A stretch of DNA of 64,000 nucleotides, taken from positions 124,001 to 188,000 of the forward strand of contig NZ_PVMZ01000005.1 of assembly GCF_003001815.1 (NCBI RefSeq), written 5' to 3'. The DNA comes from Actinoplanes italicus (GTDB lineage: Bacteria; Actinomycetota; Actinomycetes; Mycobacteriales; Micromonosporaceae). Every line of letters begins with the position of its first letter. Position 1 is the stretch's first letter. This document shows positions 52,736-61,537 of the stretch, piece by piece. Position numbers and translations under genes: made by a program. The notes under the pieces are model-generated. The model saw only the letters and a program-made list of their open reading frames with translations. It was not told where the DNA came from and made no database searches.

Positions 52736-53488
52736 CCGGGATTCAAGGGCTCGTGAGATGGCCCGTGCGCTGGAGAGCAGCAGCGGCGAGAGCGCGTGTG
52801 CCGAGACCGTGCCGTACCGCACCACCAGCGACACCGCCGCGACGACGGCGCCCGCCGGGTCGCGGATCGGGGCGCCGACCGAGAGGGCGTCGTCGGTGAC
52901 CTGGCGGTCGCTGACCGAGAAACCGTTGGTACGCACGTCGGCCAGCATGCGGCGCAGCGCCTTCGGGTCGGTGACGGTGCGGGCGGTGAACCGTTCGATC
53001 GGGCCGCCGATCACCTGTTCCTGCACGTCGTGCGGCGCGTGCGCCAGCAGGACCAGGCCCACCCCCGTGGCCGACAGCGCGAACCGGCCGCCGACCCGGG
53101 TGTGCACCGGCACCGCCCGGCTCCCGGCGATCCGCTCGACGAACACCACCTCGGCGCCCTCGCGTACCGCCAATTGCACGTTCTCGTGGGTGACCCGGGA
53201 CAGGTCCTCCAGGTAGGGCAGGGCTCGTTCCCGCAGGCCGAGGCCGCGCGGCGCCAGCGAACCGACCTCCCACAGCCGCAGCCCGACGCTGTACCGGCCT
53301 CCGGCGTCGCGTTCCAGGGCACCCCACGTCACCAGTTCACCGGCCAGCCGGTGCACGGTGGACAGCGGCAGCCCGGCACGCCGGGCCAGCTCCGTCAGGG
53401 TGAGGGAGGTGTGCCGCGGGCCGAACGCCTCGAGGATCAGCAGGGCACGGCCGAGGACGGGTCCGGTCGGCGCGCGCCGTGCCATCAT
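52733..53488 (-). CDS. IclR-family regulator of the Rieske oxygenase operon
   Basis: 251 residues, GGAAGGAA before the tandem ATGs. Winged HTH 8-70 (LTLTELARRAGLPLSTVHRL), then the IclR effector domain (LSRVTHENVQLAVREGAEVV, LSATGVGLVLLAHA, GFSVSDRQVTDDALSVGAPI). IclR proteins often control aromatic-acid catabolism and bind an aromatic inducer. It is divergent from the VanA/VanB-like operon with a TTCCG...CGGAA palindrome just upstream of its own start, so it is the probable regulator of both. Confidence 0.92.
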   Translation of the reverse strand: MMARRAPTGPVLGRALLILEAFGPRHTSLTLTELARRAGLPLSTVHRLAGELVTWGALERDAGGRYSVGLRLWEVGSLAPRGLGLRERALPYLEDLSRVTHENVQLAVREGAEVVFVERIAGSRAVPVHTRVGGRFALSATGVGLVLLAHAPHDVQEQVIGGPIERFTARTVTDPKALRRMLADVRTNGFSVSDRQVTDDALSVGAPIRDPAGAVVAAVSLVVRYGTVSAHALSPLLLSSARAISRALESR

Positions 53489-53495
53489 CGGTTCC

Positions 53496-53510
53496 TTCCG
53501 TCATTCGGAA
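53496..53510. promoter_or_regulatory. Candidate IclR operator
   Basis: TTCCG and CGGAA separated by TCATT, a perfect 15-bp palindrome frame eight bases from the IclR start and 44 bp from the oxygenase start. It resembles TTCC/GGAA half-sites of IclR operators. Confidence 0.5.
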
Positions 53511-53553
53511 ACCTAGGATGACCCGTTGCGACCCAGGTCACAAACTCGCCGGT

Positions 53554-54588
53554 ATGACGACGGCATTCGTGCGGAACCAGTGGTACGTGGCGGCCTACGG
53601 ACGCGAGATCGGGCGGGAGCTCTTCACCCGTACCGTATGTGGTGAATCGATCTTGTTCTGGCGCACCGGGAACGGTGCCGTGACCGCCATGTCGGACCGG
53701 TGCGTGCATCGCCGTTTCCCGCTCTCGGAGAAACCCAGCCACCTGGTCGGCGACACCGTGGTCTGCGGCTATCACGGCTTCACCTACGGCGCCGACGGCG
53801 TCTGCGTCGCCGTGCCCGGCCAGACCCGGGTGCCTCGCACCGCCCGCCTGCGCGCCTATCCCATCGTCGAGCAGGACTCCTTCGTATGGGTCTTCATCGG
53901 CGATCCCACGCTGGCCGCCACCACCCGGATCCCGCGGGCGCCGTGGCTCGACAAGCCCGGCTGGACCGTCGTCGCCGGCATGGAACCGCTGGCCGCCCGC
54001 GCGAGTCTGCTGGTCGACAACCTGCTCGACCTGTCCCACGAGACGTACCTGCACGGCGGTTACATCGGCACGCCCGAGGTCGCCGAGACGCCGATCACCA
54101 CCGAGGTCGACGAGGAGGCCGGCATCGTCTACGTGTCACGGCGCATGGCCGACGCCGCGTGCCCGCCGTTCTACTCGAACTCGACCGGCCTCACCGGCCG
54201 GATCACCCGCTGGCAGGACATCGAGTACACGCCGCCGTGCCTGTACCTGCTGCACAGCCGCATCGCGCCGGTCGGGGTGCTGCCGAACGACGACGGCTCC
54301 GACCCGGACGCCTTCCACGTCGAGGTGGTCTACGCCATCACGCCGGAGACCGAGCACTCGACCCACGACTTCTGGGCCGTGGCCCGCGACTTCGCCCTGG
54401 ACGACCAGGAGGTCAGCGACTACCTGGAGAAGAGCAACCGCACCGTCGTGTTGCAGGACGTCGCCGCCCTCGACACTCTGGAGCAGGTGATCGCCACCGA
54501 GCCCGACGGCTACCAGGAGCTCTCCATCAACATCGACACCGGCGGTCTGGCCGCCCGCCGGATGCTCGCCCGGATGCGGGCGAAATGA
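53554..54588 (+). CDS. Rieske non-heme iron oxygenase, VanA-like
   Basis: 344 residues from ATG 53554, where the family's usual start TAFVRNQWYVAAY begins (ATG 53518 is possible). Rieske 2Fe-2S ligands Cys50-x-His52 (RCVHRRF) and Cys71-x2-His74 (CGYHGF). Mononuclear iron site in NLLDLSHETYLHGGY (DxxHxxxxH). It looks like the oxygenase of vanillate O-demethylase or a related aromatic O-demethylase: with the reductase below it would use NADH and O2 to remove a methyl as formaldehyde. The exact substrate is not provable. Stop overlaps the 49-residue ORF (ATGA). Confidence 0.88.
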   Translation: MTTAFVRNQWYVAAYGREIGRELFTRTVCGESILFWRTGNGAVTAMSDRCVHRRFPLSEKPSHLVGDTVVCGYHGFTYGADGVCVAVPGQTRVPRTARLRAYPIVEQDSFVWVFIGDPTLAATTRIPRAPWLDKPGWTVVAGMEPLAARASLLVDNLLDLSHETYLHGGYIGTPEVAETPITTEVDEEAGIVYVSRRMADAACPPFYSNSTGLTGRITRWQDIEYTPPCLYLLHSRIAPVGVLPNDDGSDPDAFHVEVVYAITPETEHSTHDFWAVARDFALDDQEVSDYLEKSNRTVVLQDVAALDTLEQVIATEPDGYQELSINIDTGGLAARRMLARMRAK

Positions 54589-54734
54589 GCGCCGGCCTGC
54601 TCCGCGTCACCTGGCTGCCCGGCGACGACATCCTGCGAGGCCGCTGCCACTGCGGTGCCGAGACCGAGGCCGACGACCCGGTCGCCATCTGGGAGTGGCT
54701 CCTCGCGCACCCCGATCACCCGGGAAAATCATGA
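54585..54734 (+). CDS. 49-residue protein nested between oxygenase and reductase
   Basis: A short ORF whose ATG overlaps the oxygenase stop (ATGA) and whose TGA overlaps the reductase start (ATGA). Sequence features: VTWLPGDDIL, a Cys-x-Cys pair (GRCHCGAETEADDP) and WEWLLAHPDHPGKS. The double overlap, normal codon use and the metal-type CHC motif argue for a real gene, perhaps an accessory or metal-binding peptide of the oxygenase. Possibly related to small proteins in other Rieske operons, unverified. Confidence 0.7.
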   Translation: MSAGLLRVTWLPGDDILRGRCHCGAETEADDPVAIWEWLLAHPDHPGKS

Positions 54735-55678
54735 CAAACCTTCATCCGGTACGGGTGAGCGAGCGCATTCCGGTGGCCGAGGACGTCGTGGCGCTGGAGT
54801 TACGACATCCGGACGGCCGCCCGCTGCCCGCCTGGTCTCCCGGCGCCCACGTCGACGTACTGCTCTCCCCCGGCCTGACCAGGCAGTACTCGCTGTGCGG
54901 TGATCCCCGCGACCGTTCCGTGTGGCGTATCGCGGTCCGTCTCCAGCCGGGTGGCCGGGGCGGCTCACAGCACGTGCACGACCGCCTGTCGGCCAGCGAC
55001 GTGATCGAGGTGAGCGAGCCGCGCAACCACTTCGAGCTCCTGCCAGCGGCGCGCTACCTGTTCATCGCGGGAGGCATCGGCATCACCCCGATCCTGCCGA
55101 TGCTGGGCGCGGCCAGAGAGGCCGGCGCCCGGTGGGAGCTGCACTATGCCGGTCGTACGGCCGCGTCCATGCCGTTCCGCGAACAGCTGCTCACCGATTA
55201 CGGCAGCCGGGTCACCCTGTATCCGGAGGACGAGCGCGGCCGCATCGACCTCGACCTGCTCATCGGCATGAACCCTCCGGACACGATGATCTACTGCTGC
55301 GGCCCGTCCGGCATGCTGGAGGCCGTCGAGGCCTGCTGCGCCTGGTGGCCGGGCCGCCGCCTGCACGTCGAACGCTTCACCCCCGTCGAGCGTGACTCAG
55401 CCGCCGACGACCGGGAGTTCGAGGTGGAGCTGGCCCGCAGCGGCCGGACCCTGCGGGTGCCCGCCGACCGGTCGATTCTCGAGGCCGTCGAGGAGGCGGG
55501 CGTCGGGGTGCTGTCCTCCTGCCGAGAGGGCACCTGCGGCACTTGTGAGACCACGGTCCTGGAGGGCCGGGTCGACCACCGGGACAGTCTCCTGACCGCG
55601 GACGAACGGGCCGCCAACGACACCATCTTCCTCTGCGTCTCCCGCGCGGCCGACAACCGTCTGGTCATCGACCTGTGA
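54731..55678 (+). CDS. Ferredoxin-type oxidoreductase, VanB-like reductase
   Basis: 315 residues from ATG 54731. FMN/FAD domain (RQYSLCGDP in the RxYS motif), NAD domain (LFIAGGIGITPILPML; YCCGPSGMLEAV) and C-terminal plant-type 2Fe-2S ferredoxin (SSCREGTCGTCETTV then FLCVSRA, four Cys). This is the phthalate-dioxygenase-reductase type that delivers electrons from NADH to the oxygenase Rieske cluster. Translationally coupled to the preceding small ORF. The gene ends 13 bp before the convergent TIR gene. Confidence 0.93.
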   Translation: MTNLHPVRVSERIPVAEDVVALELRHPDGRPLPAWSPGAHVDVLLSPGLTRQYSLCGDPRDRSVWRIAVRLQPGGRGGSQHVHDRLSASDVIEVSEPRNHFELLPAARYLFIAGGIGITPILPMLGAAREAGARWELHYAGRTAASMPFREQLLTDYGSRVTLYPEDERGRIDLDLLIGMNPPDTMIYCCGPSGMLEAVEACCAWWPGRRLHVERFTPVERDSAADDREFEVELARSGRTLRVPADRSILEAVEEAGVGVLSSCREGTCGTCETTVLEGRVDHRDSLLTADERAANDTIFLCVSRAADNRLVIDL

Positions 55679-55691
55679 CCCGCGGTCCGAC

Positions 55692-58682
55692 TCAACGCCT
55701 GGTCGTCCTCGTGCCGCCTACCCTCCCACCCATCCTCTGCAACGCCAACTTTCGGATCTCCGCCGCCCGCCGAGTGTCGGGATGCTGAGCACCGAGCGCC
55801 TTCTGTAAGCCTTTCCAAGCCTGCTCAGCGAATCGGCGGGCGGGCAGGATCCGGCTGCCGTTCCAGTAGTTGATCGCGAGGTTCAAGGCCGACCTCAGTG
55901 TGTCCGGATGTTCCTCACCCAACACCCGCCGACGCTGCTCCCACACCTGCTCGTGCAGCGCCAAGCCGTCCCGAGTCCGGCCCACCGATATCAACGACGA
56001 CGCCACGTTGTTCGCCGACGTCAGCGTCTCCGGATGCTCCTCACCCAACACCCGCCGACGCTGCTCCCACACCTGCTCGTGCAGCGCCAGGCCCTCCTGA
56101 TGCCGGCCCACCCCTCCCAACGACGACGCCACGTTGTTCGCCGAACTCAAGGTGTCCGGATGCTCCTCACCCAACACCCGCCGACGCTGTTTCAACACCT
56201 GTTCGTGAATCGCGAGCGATTCCTGATGCCGCCCCATCGATGCCAACGATGACGCCAGGTTGTTCGCCGACGTCAGCGTGCTCGGATGGTCTTCACCCAG
56301 CACCCGCTGGCACTTCTGCCACTCCTGCTCGTGCAGCACCAACGCCTCAGGCCCCCGCCCCAGCTCCCTCAGGGTCGACGCCATGTTGTTCGCTGAGATC
56401 AGTGTGTCCGGATGTTCCTCACCCAGCACCCGGCGACGTCTCTCCAACGCCTGCTGATGAACCGCCAGCGCATCCCGATGTCGCCCCAGCTTCCGCAACA
56501 ACGACCCGATGCCGTCAGTGGAGATGAGCGTGTCCGGATGTTCCTCACCCAGCACCCGCCGACGTCCCTCCCACACCTGCTCCTGGAGCGCCAGCCCTTC
56601 GCGATGCCGCCCCAGTTCCCTCAGCGACGACGCCAAGTTGTCCGCCGACCTCAGCGTGTCCGGATGCTCCTCACCCAAAACGCGCCGGCACCGCTCCCAC
56701 ACGTCACGCCCGATCTTCTCACCGTGCTGATGATCACCCAGGACGAAGAAGACGACCGCGAGATCGGCAGCACTGCGAAGAGTGTCGAGATCGTCGGATC
56801 CCAGTGCTTCGGTCTGCCGGGCCAGCGTGTCCTCGACAAGCGGCCGCAATCGGCCGAACTCACCTAGGTCGCGGAACGTCCAGACCAACTCGGTTGCTGC
56901 TCGCAACGTGTCCCGGTGGTCGGGGCCGAGTCGTTGCTTCCATCCCTCGTACAGATGCTCGGCCACCTGCCTGGCCGGTTCGGTGTCACTACGGCTGATC
57001 AGGTAGACCACGGCGTCACGCGCGCACTCCCGCAGGACGGGGTCGCTCGTCTGCGCCGGATCGACCGCGAGCAGGTGGGGCAACAGGCGGCCCCACGCGG
57101 GCCAGATCGCCGGATTCCTCGGATCGCCCGGGTTCATCCGGCCGAGGACCGACTCCAGATGAACGGAAAGTTCAGCAGATGCGGACGGATCGATCTGGCT
57201 TCGGATCACGGCTTGCGTCAGCCGGTGGACCGTCACCGTTCCCGAGCCCAGCCGCGCAAGTCCGTAGGCGCCGAGGCTGCGGATCGACTCCTGCCGTACC
57301 AGAGGCCTCCCGATCACCTCCCGGAGTGTTTCCAGGACCTGGGGGTACAGGTCTGTCGGCCGGGCTACCTCGACGATCACGTCCACCGGGATCGGCTCTG
57401 GTGCGAGCAGCGCGCACAACCGCAGGATCGCCACCGCGGCGGGGTCCGCCTCCGACAACGCGGCCACGTTCAGCGTGATCGCCGCCGCCAGCGACTGCGG
57501 GTAGTCGATCGGCCGGCCGAGTTCCAGCACGGCCTGCGTCTCCTCGACCAGCAGCTGCCGATACTCGGCGACCGGCATACCCGTCCCGGACAGATAACCG
57601 GCGGCCTGCGCCAATGCCAGCGGAAGATCTCCCAGAGCTTCCGCCAGCTGGTCCGCTTCACCGGGTTCCAGACCGGGACGCTGCTCGGTCAGGAACCGCA
57701 CGGCGTCCTCACGAGGCAGGACGTCGAGTTCTACCGCGTGGGCGATCTGCTGCCAGTTCCCGCGCCGCGACGTGATCAGCACATGGCCCCTGCCTCGGGG
57801 GAGCCACGGCAGAATGTCCTGGCCGTCGGCCACGTTGTCGAAGATCAGAAGCCAACGCCGGCGTCCCGCCAGGTAGCCCAGCACCTTGCTCTTAGCGACC
57901 GTCGAATCGGCTTCCGCGTCGATGATCCCGAGTTCCGTGCCCAGAGCCACGAACCGCTCACCGATCAGGCTGGTCTGTTCCGCCGAGATCCACCACACCA
58001 GGTCGTACCCACCGGCGAACCGGTGGGCGTACTCCAGAGCAAGCTGCGTCTTCCCGACACCGCCCATGCCGTGCACTGCCTGCACCGCGACCCGACCGTC
58101 ACCGGACAGGCCGTCATGCACCCGGTTCAGGATGTCGTCGCGGCCGGTGAACGCCGGGTTCCGCCGGTCCACATTCCACACCGGCGGCAGCGATCCCGGC
58201 AGGCGTGGCCCGGTGTCGGTGCTCGCAGCAGACTCGGGGACGCCCCTGTACACGTCAGGCATCGGCGGTCCGAGCACCCCGTTGACGGCCTCCAGCAGCG
58301 CTTTTGCGGCTTCGTCAGTGGCCAGCCCGCTCAGGCTGGGCACGTTGATCGGCGCCCAGATCCCCGGCGACAGGTCGACGCCGTCGATCCGGATCGGGAT
58401 CATCCTGGCGTCCGGATCGCTGCGCCGCTGCGCGAAGCGGGCCGTCCACTGGTCGGTCGTGTTACGCCGCGGATCCAGATAGGCCGACGACAGCAGCGCC
58501 AGCATCGGGTTTGCTCGTCCCAGCGCCTCGTTGATCCTCTCGATCACGTTGTCGCCGGCTTTCCAGTCGGCACACTCCAGTTGCGTGTCGTAACCGGCGT
58601 GCTCCAGATGCCACCTGGCCCACTCCGCCCACGGCAGATCCGCACCGGCGTACGAAATGAAGATCCGAGACTCGTCACCCAC
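55692..58682 (-). CDS. TIR / NB-ARC / TPR STAND protein
   Basis: 996 residues from GTG. TIR-type domain 5-135 (RIFISYAGADLPWAEWARWH, then DWKAGDNVIERI, ALLSSAYLDP). NB-ARC ATPase 180-500: P-loop GMGGVGKT at 205-212, Walker B RRWLLIFDNV, GHVLITSRR and GDLPLALAQAAGYL. C-terminal 370 residues hold about nine TPR units of 42 residues (RRVLGEEHPDTL, SANNVASSL, GRHxEGLxLHEQVWEQR). The layout is that of plant NLR receptors and bacterial STAND immune proteins: the TPRs recognise, the ATPase oligomerises, and the TIR would degrade NAD or signal. Paralogue of the NB-ARC/TPR gene at 61.6 kb. Confidence 0.9.
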   Translation of the reverse strand: MGDESRIFISYAGADLPWAEWARWHLEHAGYDTQLECADWKAGDNVIERINEALGRANPMLALLSSAYLDPRRNTTDQWTARFAQRRSDPDARMIPIRIDGVDLSPGIWAPINVPSLSGLATDEAAKALLEAVNGVLGPPMPDVYRGVPESAASTDTGPRLPGSLPPVWNVDRRNPAFTGRDDILNRVHDGLSGDGRVAVQAVHGMGGVGKTQLALEYAHRFAGGYDLVWWISAEQTSLIGERFVALGTELGIIDAEADSTVAKSKVLGYLAGRRRWLLIFDNVADGQDILPWLPRGRGHVLITSRRGNWQQIAHAVELDVLPREDAVRFLTEQRPGLEPGEADQLAEALGDLPLALAQAAGYLSGTGMPVAEYRQLLVEETQAVLELGRPIDYPQSLAAAITLNVAALSEADPAAVAILRLCALLAPEPIPVDVIVEVARPTDLYPQVLETLREVIGRPLVRQESIRSLGAYGLARLGSGTVTVHRLTQAVIRSQIDPSASAELSVHLESVLGRMNPGDPRNPAIWPAWGRLLPHLLAVDPAQTSDPVLRECARDAVVYLISRSDTEPARQVAEHLYEGWKQRLGPDHRDTLRAATELVWTFRDLGEFGRLRPLVEDTLARQTEALGSDDLDTLRSAADLAVVFFVLGDHQHGEKIGRDVWERCRRVLGEEHPDTLRSADNLASSLRELGRHREGLALQEQVWEGRRRVLGEEHPDTLISTDGIGSLLRKLGRHRDALAVHQQALERRRRVLGEEHPDTLISANNMASTLRELGRGPEALVLHEQEWQKCQRVLGEDHPSTLTSANNLASSLASMGRHQESLAIHEQVLKQRRRVLGEEHPDTLSSANNVASSLGGVGRHQEGLALHEQVWEQRRRVLGEEHPETLTSANNVASSLISVGRTRDGLALHEQVWEQRRRVLGEEHPDTLRSALNLAINYWNGSRILPARRFAEQAWKGLQKALGAQHPDTRRAAEIRKLALQRMGGRVGGTRTTRR
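55870..56795 (-). repeat. 126-bp DNA repeats encoding the TPR array of the TIR protein
   Basis: The anchor CCTCACCC (or CTTCACCC) recurs exactly every 126 bp at 55913, 56039, 56165, 56291, 56417, 56543 and 56669 without insertion or deletion. Degenerate units lie at both ends. Confidence 0.9.
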
Positions 58683-58761
58683 GGGTACACCCTGCCCGGC
58701 GCGTCACACGGACGACCACCCCCGAACGGGCGATCACCGGCGAAACCACGCGCCGCGTCGG

Positions 58762-59035
58762 CTATCGGTCGTCGTCCCAGGCGACCGCCGTCATCCGCCA
58801 GCCCCGTGGCGTGCGCAGGAAATGGATGCTCTTGGTTCCGGCGCCGGTGAACGGCTCACCGAGGTGGAGGCCCTGTTTGGAGTACCGGCACAGCCGGTAC
58901 TCCACGTCGCCGAAGATCTCGGTGCGTTCGCTTGTCTCCTGCTCGCTGAACTCGGTCAGTTCGCCGGAGGTGAGCCGCGGTCAGTTCGTCGATGGCCGCC
59001 TTGTCCTCCTTCTCAGAGGTTGCGTCCCCGCCCAT
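58762..59035 (-). pseudogene. Decayed NTF2-like (SnoaL/DUF4440-type) gene
   Basis: The N-terminal piece from ATG 59035 reads GGDATSEKEDKAAIDELTAA. One base out of frame the C-terminal piece continues: TSGELTEFSEQETSERTEIF, GDVEYRLCRYSKQG, GAGTKSIHFLRTPRGWRMTA and VAWDDDR before a TAG at 58762. This end is characteristic of small NTF2-fold proteins, normally 130-140 residues. About 90 residues are present, so a deletion and a +1 shift have destroyed the gene. It follows the SDR stop almost directly, as if formerly in its operon. Confidence 0.7.
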
Positions 59036-59037
59036 GG

Positions 59038-59853
59038 TCAAAGGCCCATCTGCTGCCTGATACCGCTGATGAAGGTGGCGTCGTCGCTCGCGGCGCGGGC
59101 GGCGAGCAATTCTTCGGCGTACGGGCCCGCGGTGTACCGAAGCCGGTCGGTGCCGTCGGTCGCCGCCCGGTAGACGGTCTCGGCCACCACCTCGGGCTGG
59201 TCGCCGCCCTCGCCCATCCGGGTCATGGCGGTGAGGAACCCGCCGACGAACTTCTGGTACTCGGCGAGGTTCTCGTCGTTGGTGAAGTCGAACGAGCGGC
59301 CCGCGAAGTCCGTCTCGACGAAGCCCGGCTCGACGATCTTGACGGCGACGCCGATCGCCGCGAGTTCGTAGTGCAGGGCCTCGCTCAGCCCTTCGACGGC
59401 GAACTTGGTGCCGTGATAGAGGCTACCGAGCGGGAAGGTCACCTTGCCGCCGATCGAGGAGATGTTGACGACCGTGCCGCGGCCGTTGGCACGGAAGTGC
59501 GGCAGGACGGCCTTGGTCGTCTCCAGCAGGCCCAGGACGTTGACGTCGAACTGGCGGCGGATCTTCTCCGCCGGTGTCGCCTCGAGCACGCCGTACGCCC
59601 CGTACCCGGCGTTGTTGAGCAGGACGTCGATCCGGCCGAACCGCTCGAGCCCGGCGGCGACGGCCGCCGTGATGGAGCCGGAGTCCTGCACGTCGAGCCG
59701 GGTGACGTGCACACGTTCGAGGCCGGTGAACTCCGTCTCGCGTTCGGGGCTGCGCATGGTGGCGATCACGTTCCAGCCCTGGTCGTGGAAGTGCTTCGCG
59801 GTCGCCCGGCCGATACCGCTGGAGCTTCCGGTGATGAGGATCGTTCCGGTCAT
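59038..59853 (-). CDS. Classical SDR-family oxidoreductase
   Basis: 271 residues from ATG 59853 with AGAAGGAG upstream. TGSSSGIGRATAKHF cofactor motif, LLNNAGYGAYGVLE, active-site Ser (VVNISSIGG) and YHGTK catalytic pair, then VEPGFVETDF. All catalytic residues are intact. Cytosolic NADP(H)-dependent reductase or dehydrogenase, substrate unknown. Divergent from an AraC regulator, with a 13-bp inverted repeat between them, so probably regulated by it. The decayed NTF2-like gene lies immediately downstream. Confidence 0.9.
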   Translation of the reverse strand: MTGTILITGSSSGIGRATAKHFHDQGWNVIATMRSPERETEFTGLERVHVTRLDVQDSGSITAAVAAGLERFGRIDVLLNNAGYGAYGVLEATPAEKIRRQFDVNVLGLLETTKAVLPHFRANGRGTVVNISSIGGKVTFPLGSLYHGTKFAVEGLSEALHYELAAIGVAVKIVEPGFVETDFAGRSFDFTNDENLAEYQKFVGGFLTAMTRMGEGGDQPEVVAETVYRAATDGTDRLRYTAGPYAEELLAARAASDDATFISGIRQQMGL

Positions 59854-59943
59854 GATGATTCTCCTTCTTAGCGTCGTGTTCTTCCGGCTCAACGCTATGG
59901 ACGGCGTCCCGCCGGATCACTAGCGAATGACGCCGAGCTGCTT

Positions 59944-59978
59944 GCCGATCGCGCCACCCAGCTGATGGCGCGATCGGC
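59944..59978. promoter_or_regulatory. 13-bp inverted repeat in the SDR/AraC divergent region
   Basis: GCCGATCGCGCCA and TGGCGCGATCGGC are perfectly complementary around a 9-nt loop. It lies seven bases upstream of the TACCGT box of the AraC gene, over its expected -35 region. Probable operator. Confidence 0.55.
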
Positions 59979-59984
59979 GAGCGC

Positions 59985-59997
59985 TACCGTGCGGGGA
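59985..59997 (+). promoter_or_regulatory. Candidate leaderless promoter -10 box (AraC gene)
   Basis: TACCGT, six bases before ATG 59997, no ribosome-binding site. Confidence 0.5.
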
Positions 59998-60986
59998 TGA
60001 GATCAGGGCGGTTCACCGTCGACCCGGGCACCCGCGCTCTGCTGCACGACCTCGGGATCCCGGTGTCCCGGGTGCTGCGCCGCGCCGAGTTGCCGCCGGG
60101 GATCCTCGCGGACGGCCCGGTCACGATGACGGTCGAGGAGTACTACCGGTTCTGGGAGGCCACCGACGCCGAGGCCGCGGATCCCGACCTCGCGGCGAGA
60201 CTCGGTCACGCGTTGTCGGTCGAGGCGTTCAACCCGCCGTTCTTCGCCGCACTGTGCAGCGCGAATCTGCGTACCGCAGCCGAGAGAATTGCCGCCTTCA
60301 AGCCGCTCATCGGCCCCCTGATCCTCGACATCACCGCCGATCGGCGCGGATTGACGCTCGCCGTCCGCTGGCCCGAAGGGCCGCCGCCACCCCCTCTGCT
60401 GGTAGCGGGTGAGCTCGCCTTCTGGGTCGCGCTGGCCCGGATCGGCACGCGGCACGAGATACACGCGACCCGGGTGACGATGCGGCGGCCGCCGGCGTAC
60501 TCGGCCACCACCACGTCCTATTTCGGCACCACGATCGGCAGAGGCCGGGCCGACACCATCATGTTCTCCGCCGAGGACGCCGCCCGCCCGTTCCTCACCG
60601 AGGACGCGTCGATGTGGGCGTTCTTCGCACCGGAGCTACGCCGACGGCTGTCCGAACTCGAGGCGTCGGCCACCACGGTGGACCGCGTGCGGGCCGCACT
60701 GCACGAGCGGCTGCCCGCCGGCGAGAGCTCCATCAACGCCGTCGCCGCCCAGCTCGTGCTCAGCCCGCGCACGCTCCAGCGCCAGCTGCAGGCGGAGGGG
60801 ACCAGCTACCAGGCCGTACTCGCCGGCACCCGCACCGAGCTGGCCCGCCGCTACCTGACGGATCGCAACCTCACCATCGCGCAGATCGCCTATCTGCTCG
60901 CGTACGAGGACACGAACTCGTTCTATCGGGCGTTCCGGAGCTGGACCGGTACGACACCCGAGGCCACTCGGGAGCTTCAGTCGTGA
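59997..60986 (+). CDS. AraC-family transcriptional regulator
   Basis: 329 residues. N-terminal about 190 residues resemble the arabinose-binding-like domain of OruR/ArgR-type AraC proteins (VTMTVEEYYRFWEATDAEA, LARLGHALSVEAFNPPFFAA). C-terminal double HTH at about 230-329 (SINAVAAQLVLSPRTLQRQL, LTIAQIAYLLAYEDTNSFYR, FRSWTGTTPEATR). Divergent from the SDR gene and therefore its likely activator. The 3' end overlaps the HEAT-repeat gene by 10 bp. Confidence 0.92.
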   Translation: MRSGRFTVDPGTRALLHDLGIPVSRVLRRAELPPGILADGPVTMTVEEYYRFWEATDAEAADPDLAARLGHALSVEAFNPPFFAALCSANLRTAAERIAAFKPLIGPLILDITADRRGLTLAVRWPEGPPPPPLLVAGELAFWVALARIGTRHEIHATRVTMRRPPAYSATTTSYFGTTIGRGRADTIMFSAEDAARPFLTEDASMWAFFAPELRRRLSELEASATTVDRVRAALHERLPAGESSINAVAAQLVLSPRTLQRQLQAEGTSYQAVLAGTRTELARRYLTDRNLTIAQIAYLLAYEDTNSFYRAFRSWTGTTPEATRELQS

Positions 60987-61537
60987 GGGGTGAGACGCTG
61001 CAGCGCCTTCTCCGCCGACCGCCGGATACGGTCGTCGGGATCGTCGAGCATGATCCGTAGCAGCGGCTCCGCGGCCGGCTCGGCCCGGATGCCCAGCCGC
61101 AACGTGATGACCGACCGCACGTCACGATCGGGGTCGGCCGTCAACGGGAGCAGGGCCTCGATGTATCCGGGTCTCCGCAACCACAGGACGAGGCCGGCGG
61201 CCTTGGACCGCACCATCGGATCCGGGTCGTCGAGGAACGTACGGGCGATCCGGTCGGTGTGGTCGCGGTCGGGCTGGTTGCCCAGCGCCTCCAGCGCGGT
61301 GAACCGCAGGTCCGGATCATCGAGAGCGGCGACGAAGCGGTCACGGTCACGTGGGTCGCCGATCAGGCCGAGCGCCCAGATCCGCATCTCCTCGTCACCG
61401 GTGTAGGCCAGCGTCTCCGCCCGGCTGGCCTCGGGTTCATGCTCGGCGAGATGCTCGATGTCGTCCTCGAGGTCCCGGAAGTCGGCCCCGCGATCCGCCG
61501 CGGCCCGCAACGCATGCAGCAGCTCACCGAAGGTCAT
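60977..61537 (-). CDS. HEAT-repeat protein
   Basis: 186 residues of helical HEAT/PBS-type repeats: MRIWALGLIGDPRDRDRFVA, LRFTALEALGNQP, MVRSKAAGLVLWL, VRSVITLRLGIRA, IRRSAEKALQRL, each about 30 residues. Cytosolic scaffold. A TAGCGT box seven bases before the ATG suggests a leaderless mRNA. It sits directly downstream of the NB-ARC/TPR gene on the same strand, 25 bp apart, so a partnership is possible but unproven. Confidence 0.85.
   Translation of the reverse strand: MTFGELLHALRAAADRGADFRDLEDDIEHLAEHEPEASRAETLAYTGDEEMRIWALGLIGDPRDRDRFVAALDDPDLRFTALEALGNQPDRDHTDRIARTFLDDPDPMVRSKAAGLVLWLRRPGYIEALLPLTADPDRDVRSVITLRLGIRAEPAAEPLLRIMLDDPDDRIRRSAEKALQRLTPHD

Noticed and set aside
56916..58850. A 644-codon plus-strand frame opposite the TIR-NB-ARC gene
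   Set aside because: Antisense to strong TIR and NB-ARC motifs; Arg-rich without homology pattern.
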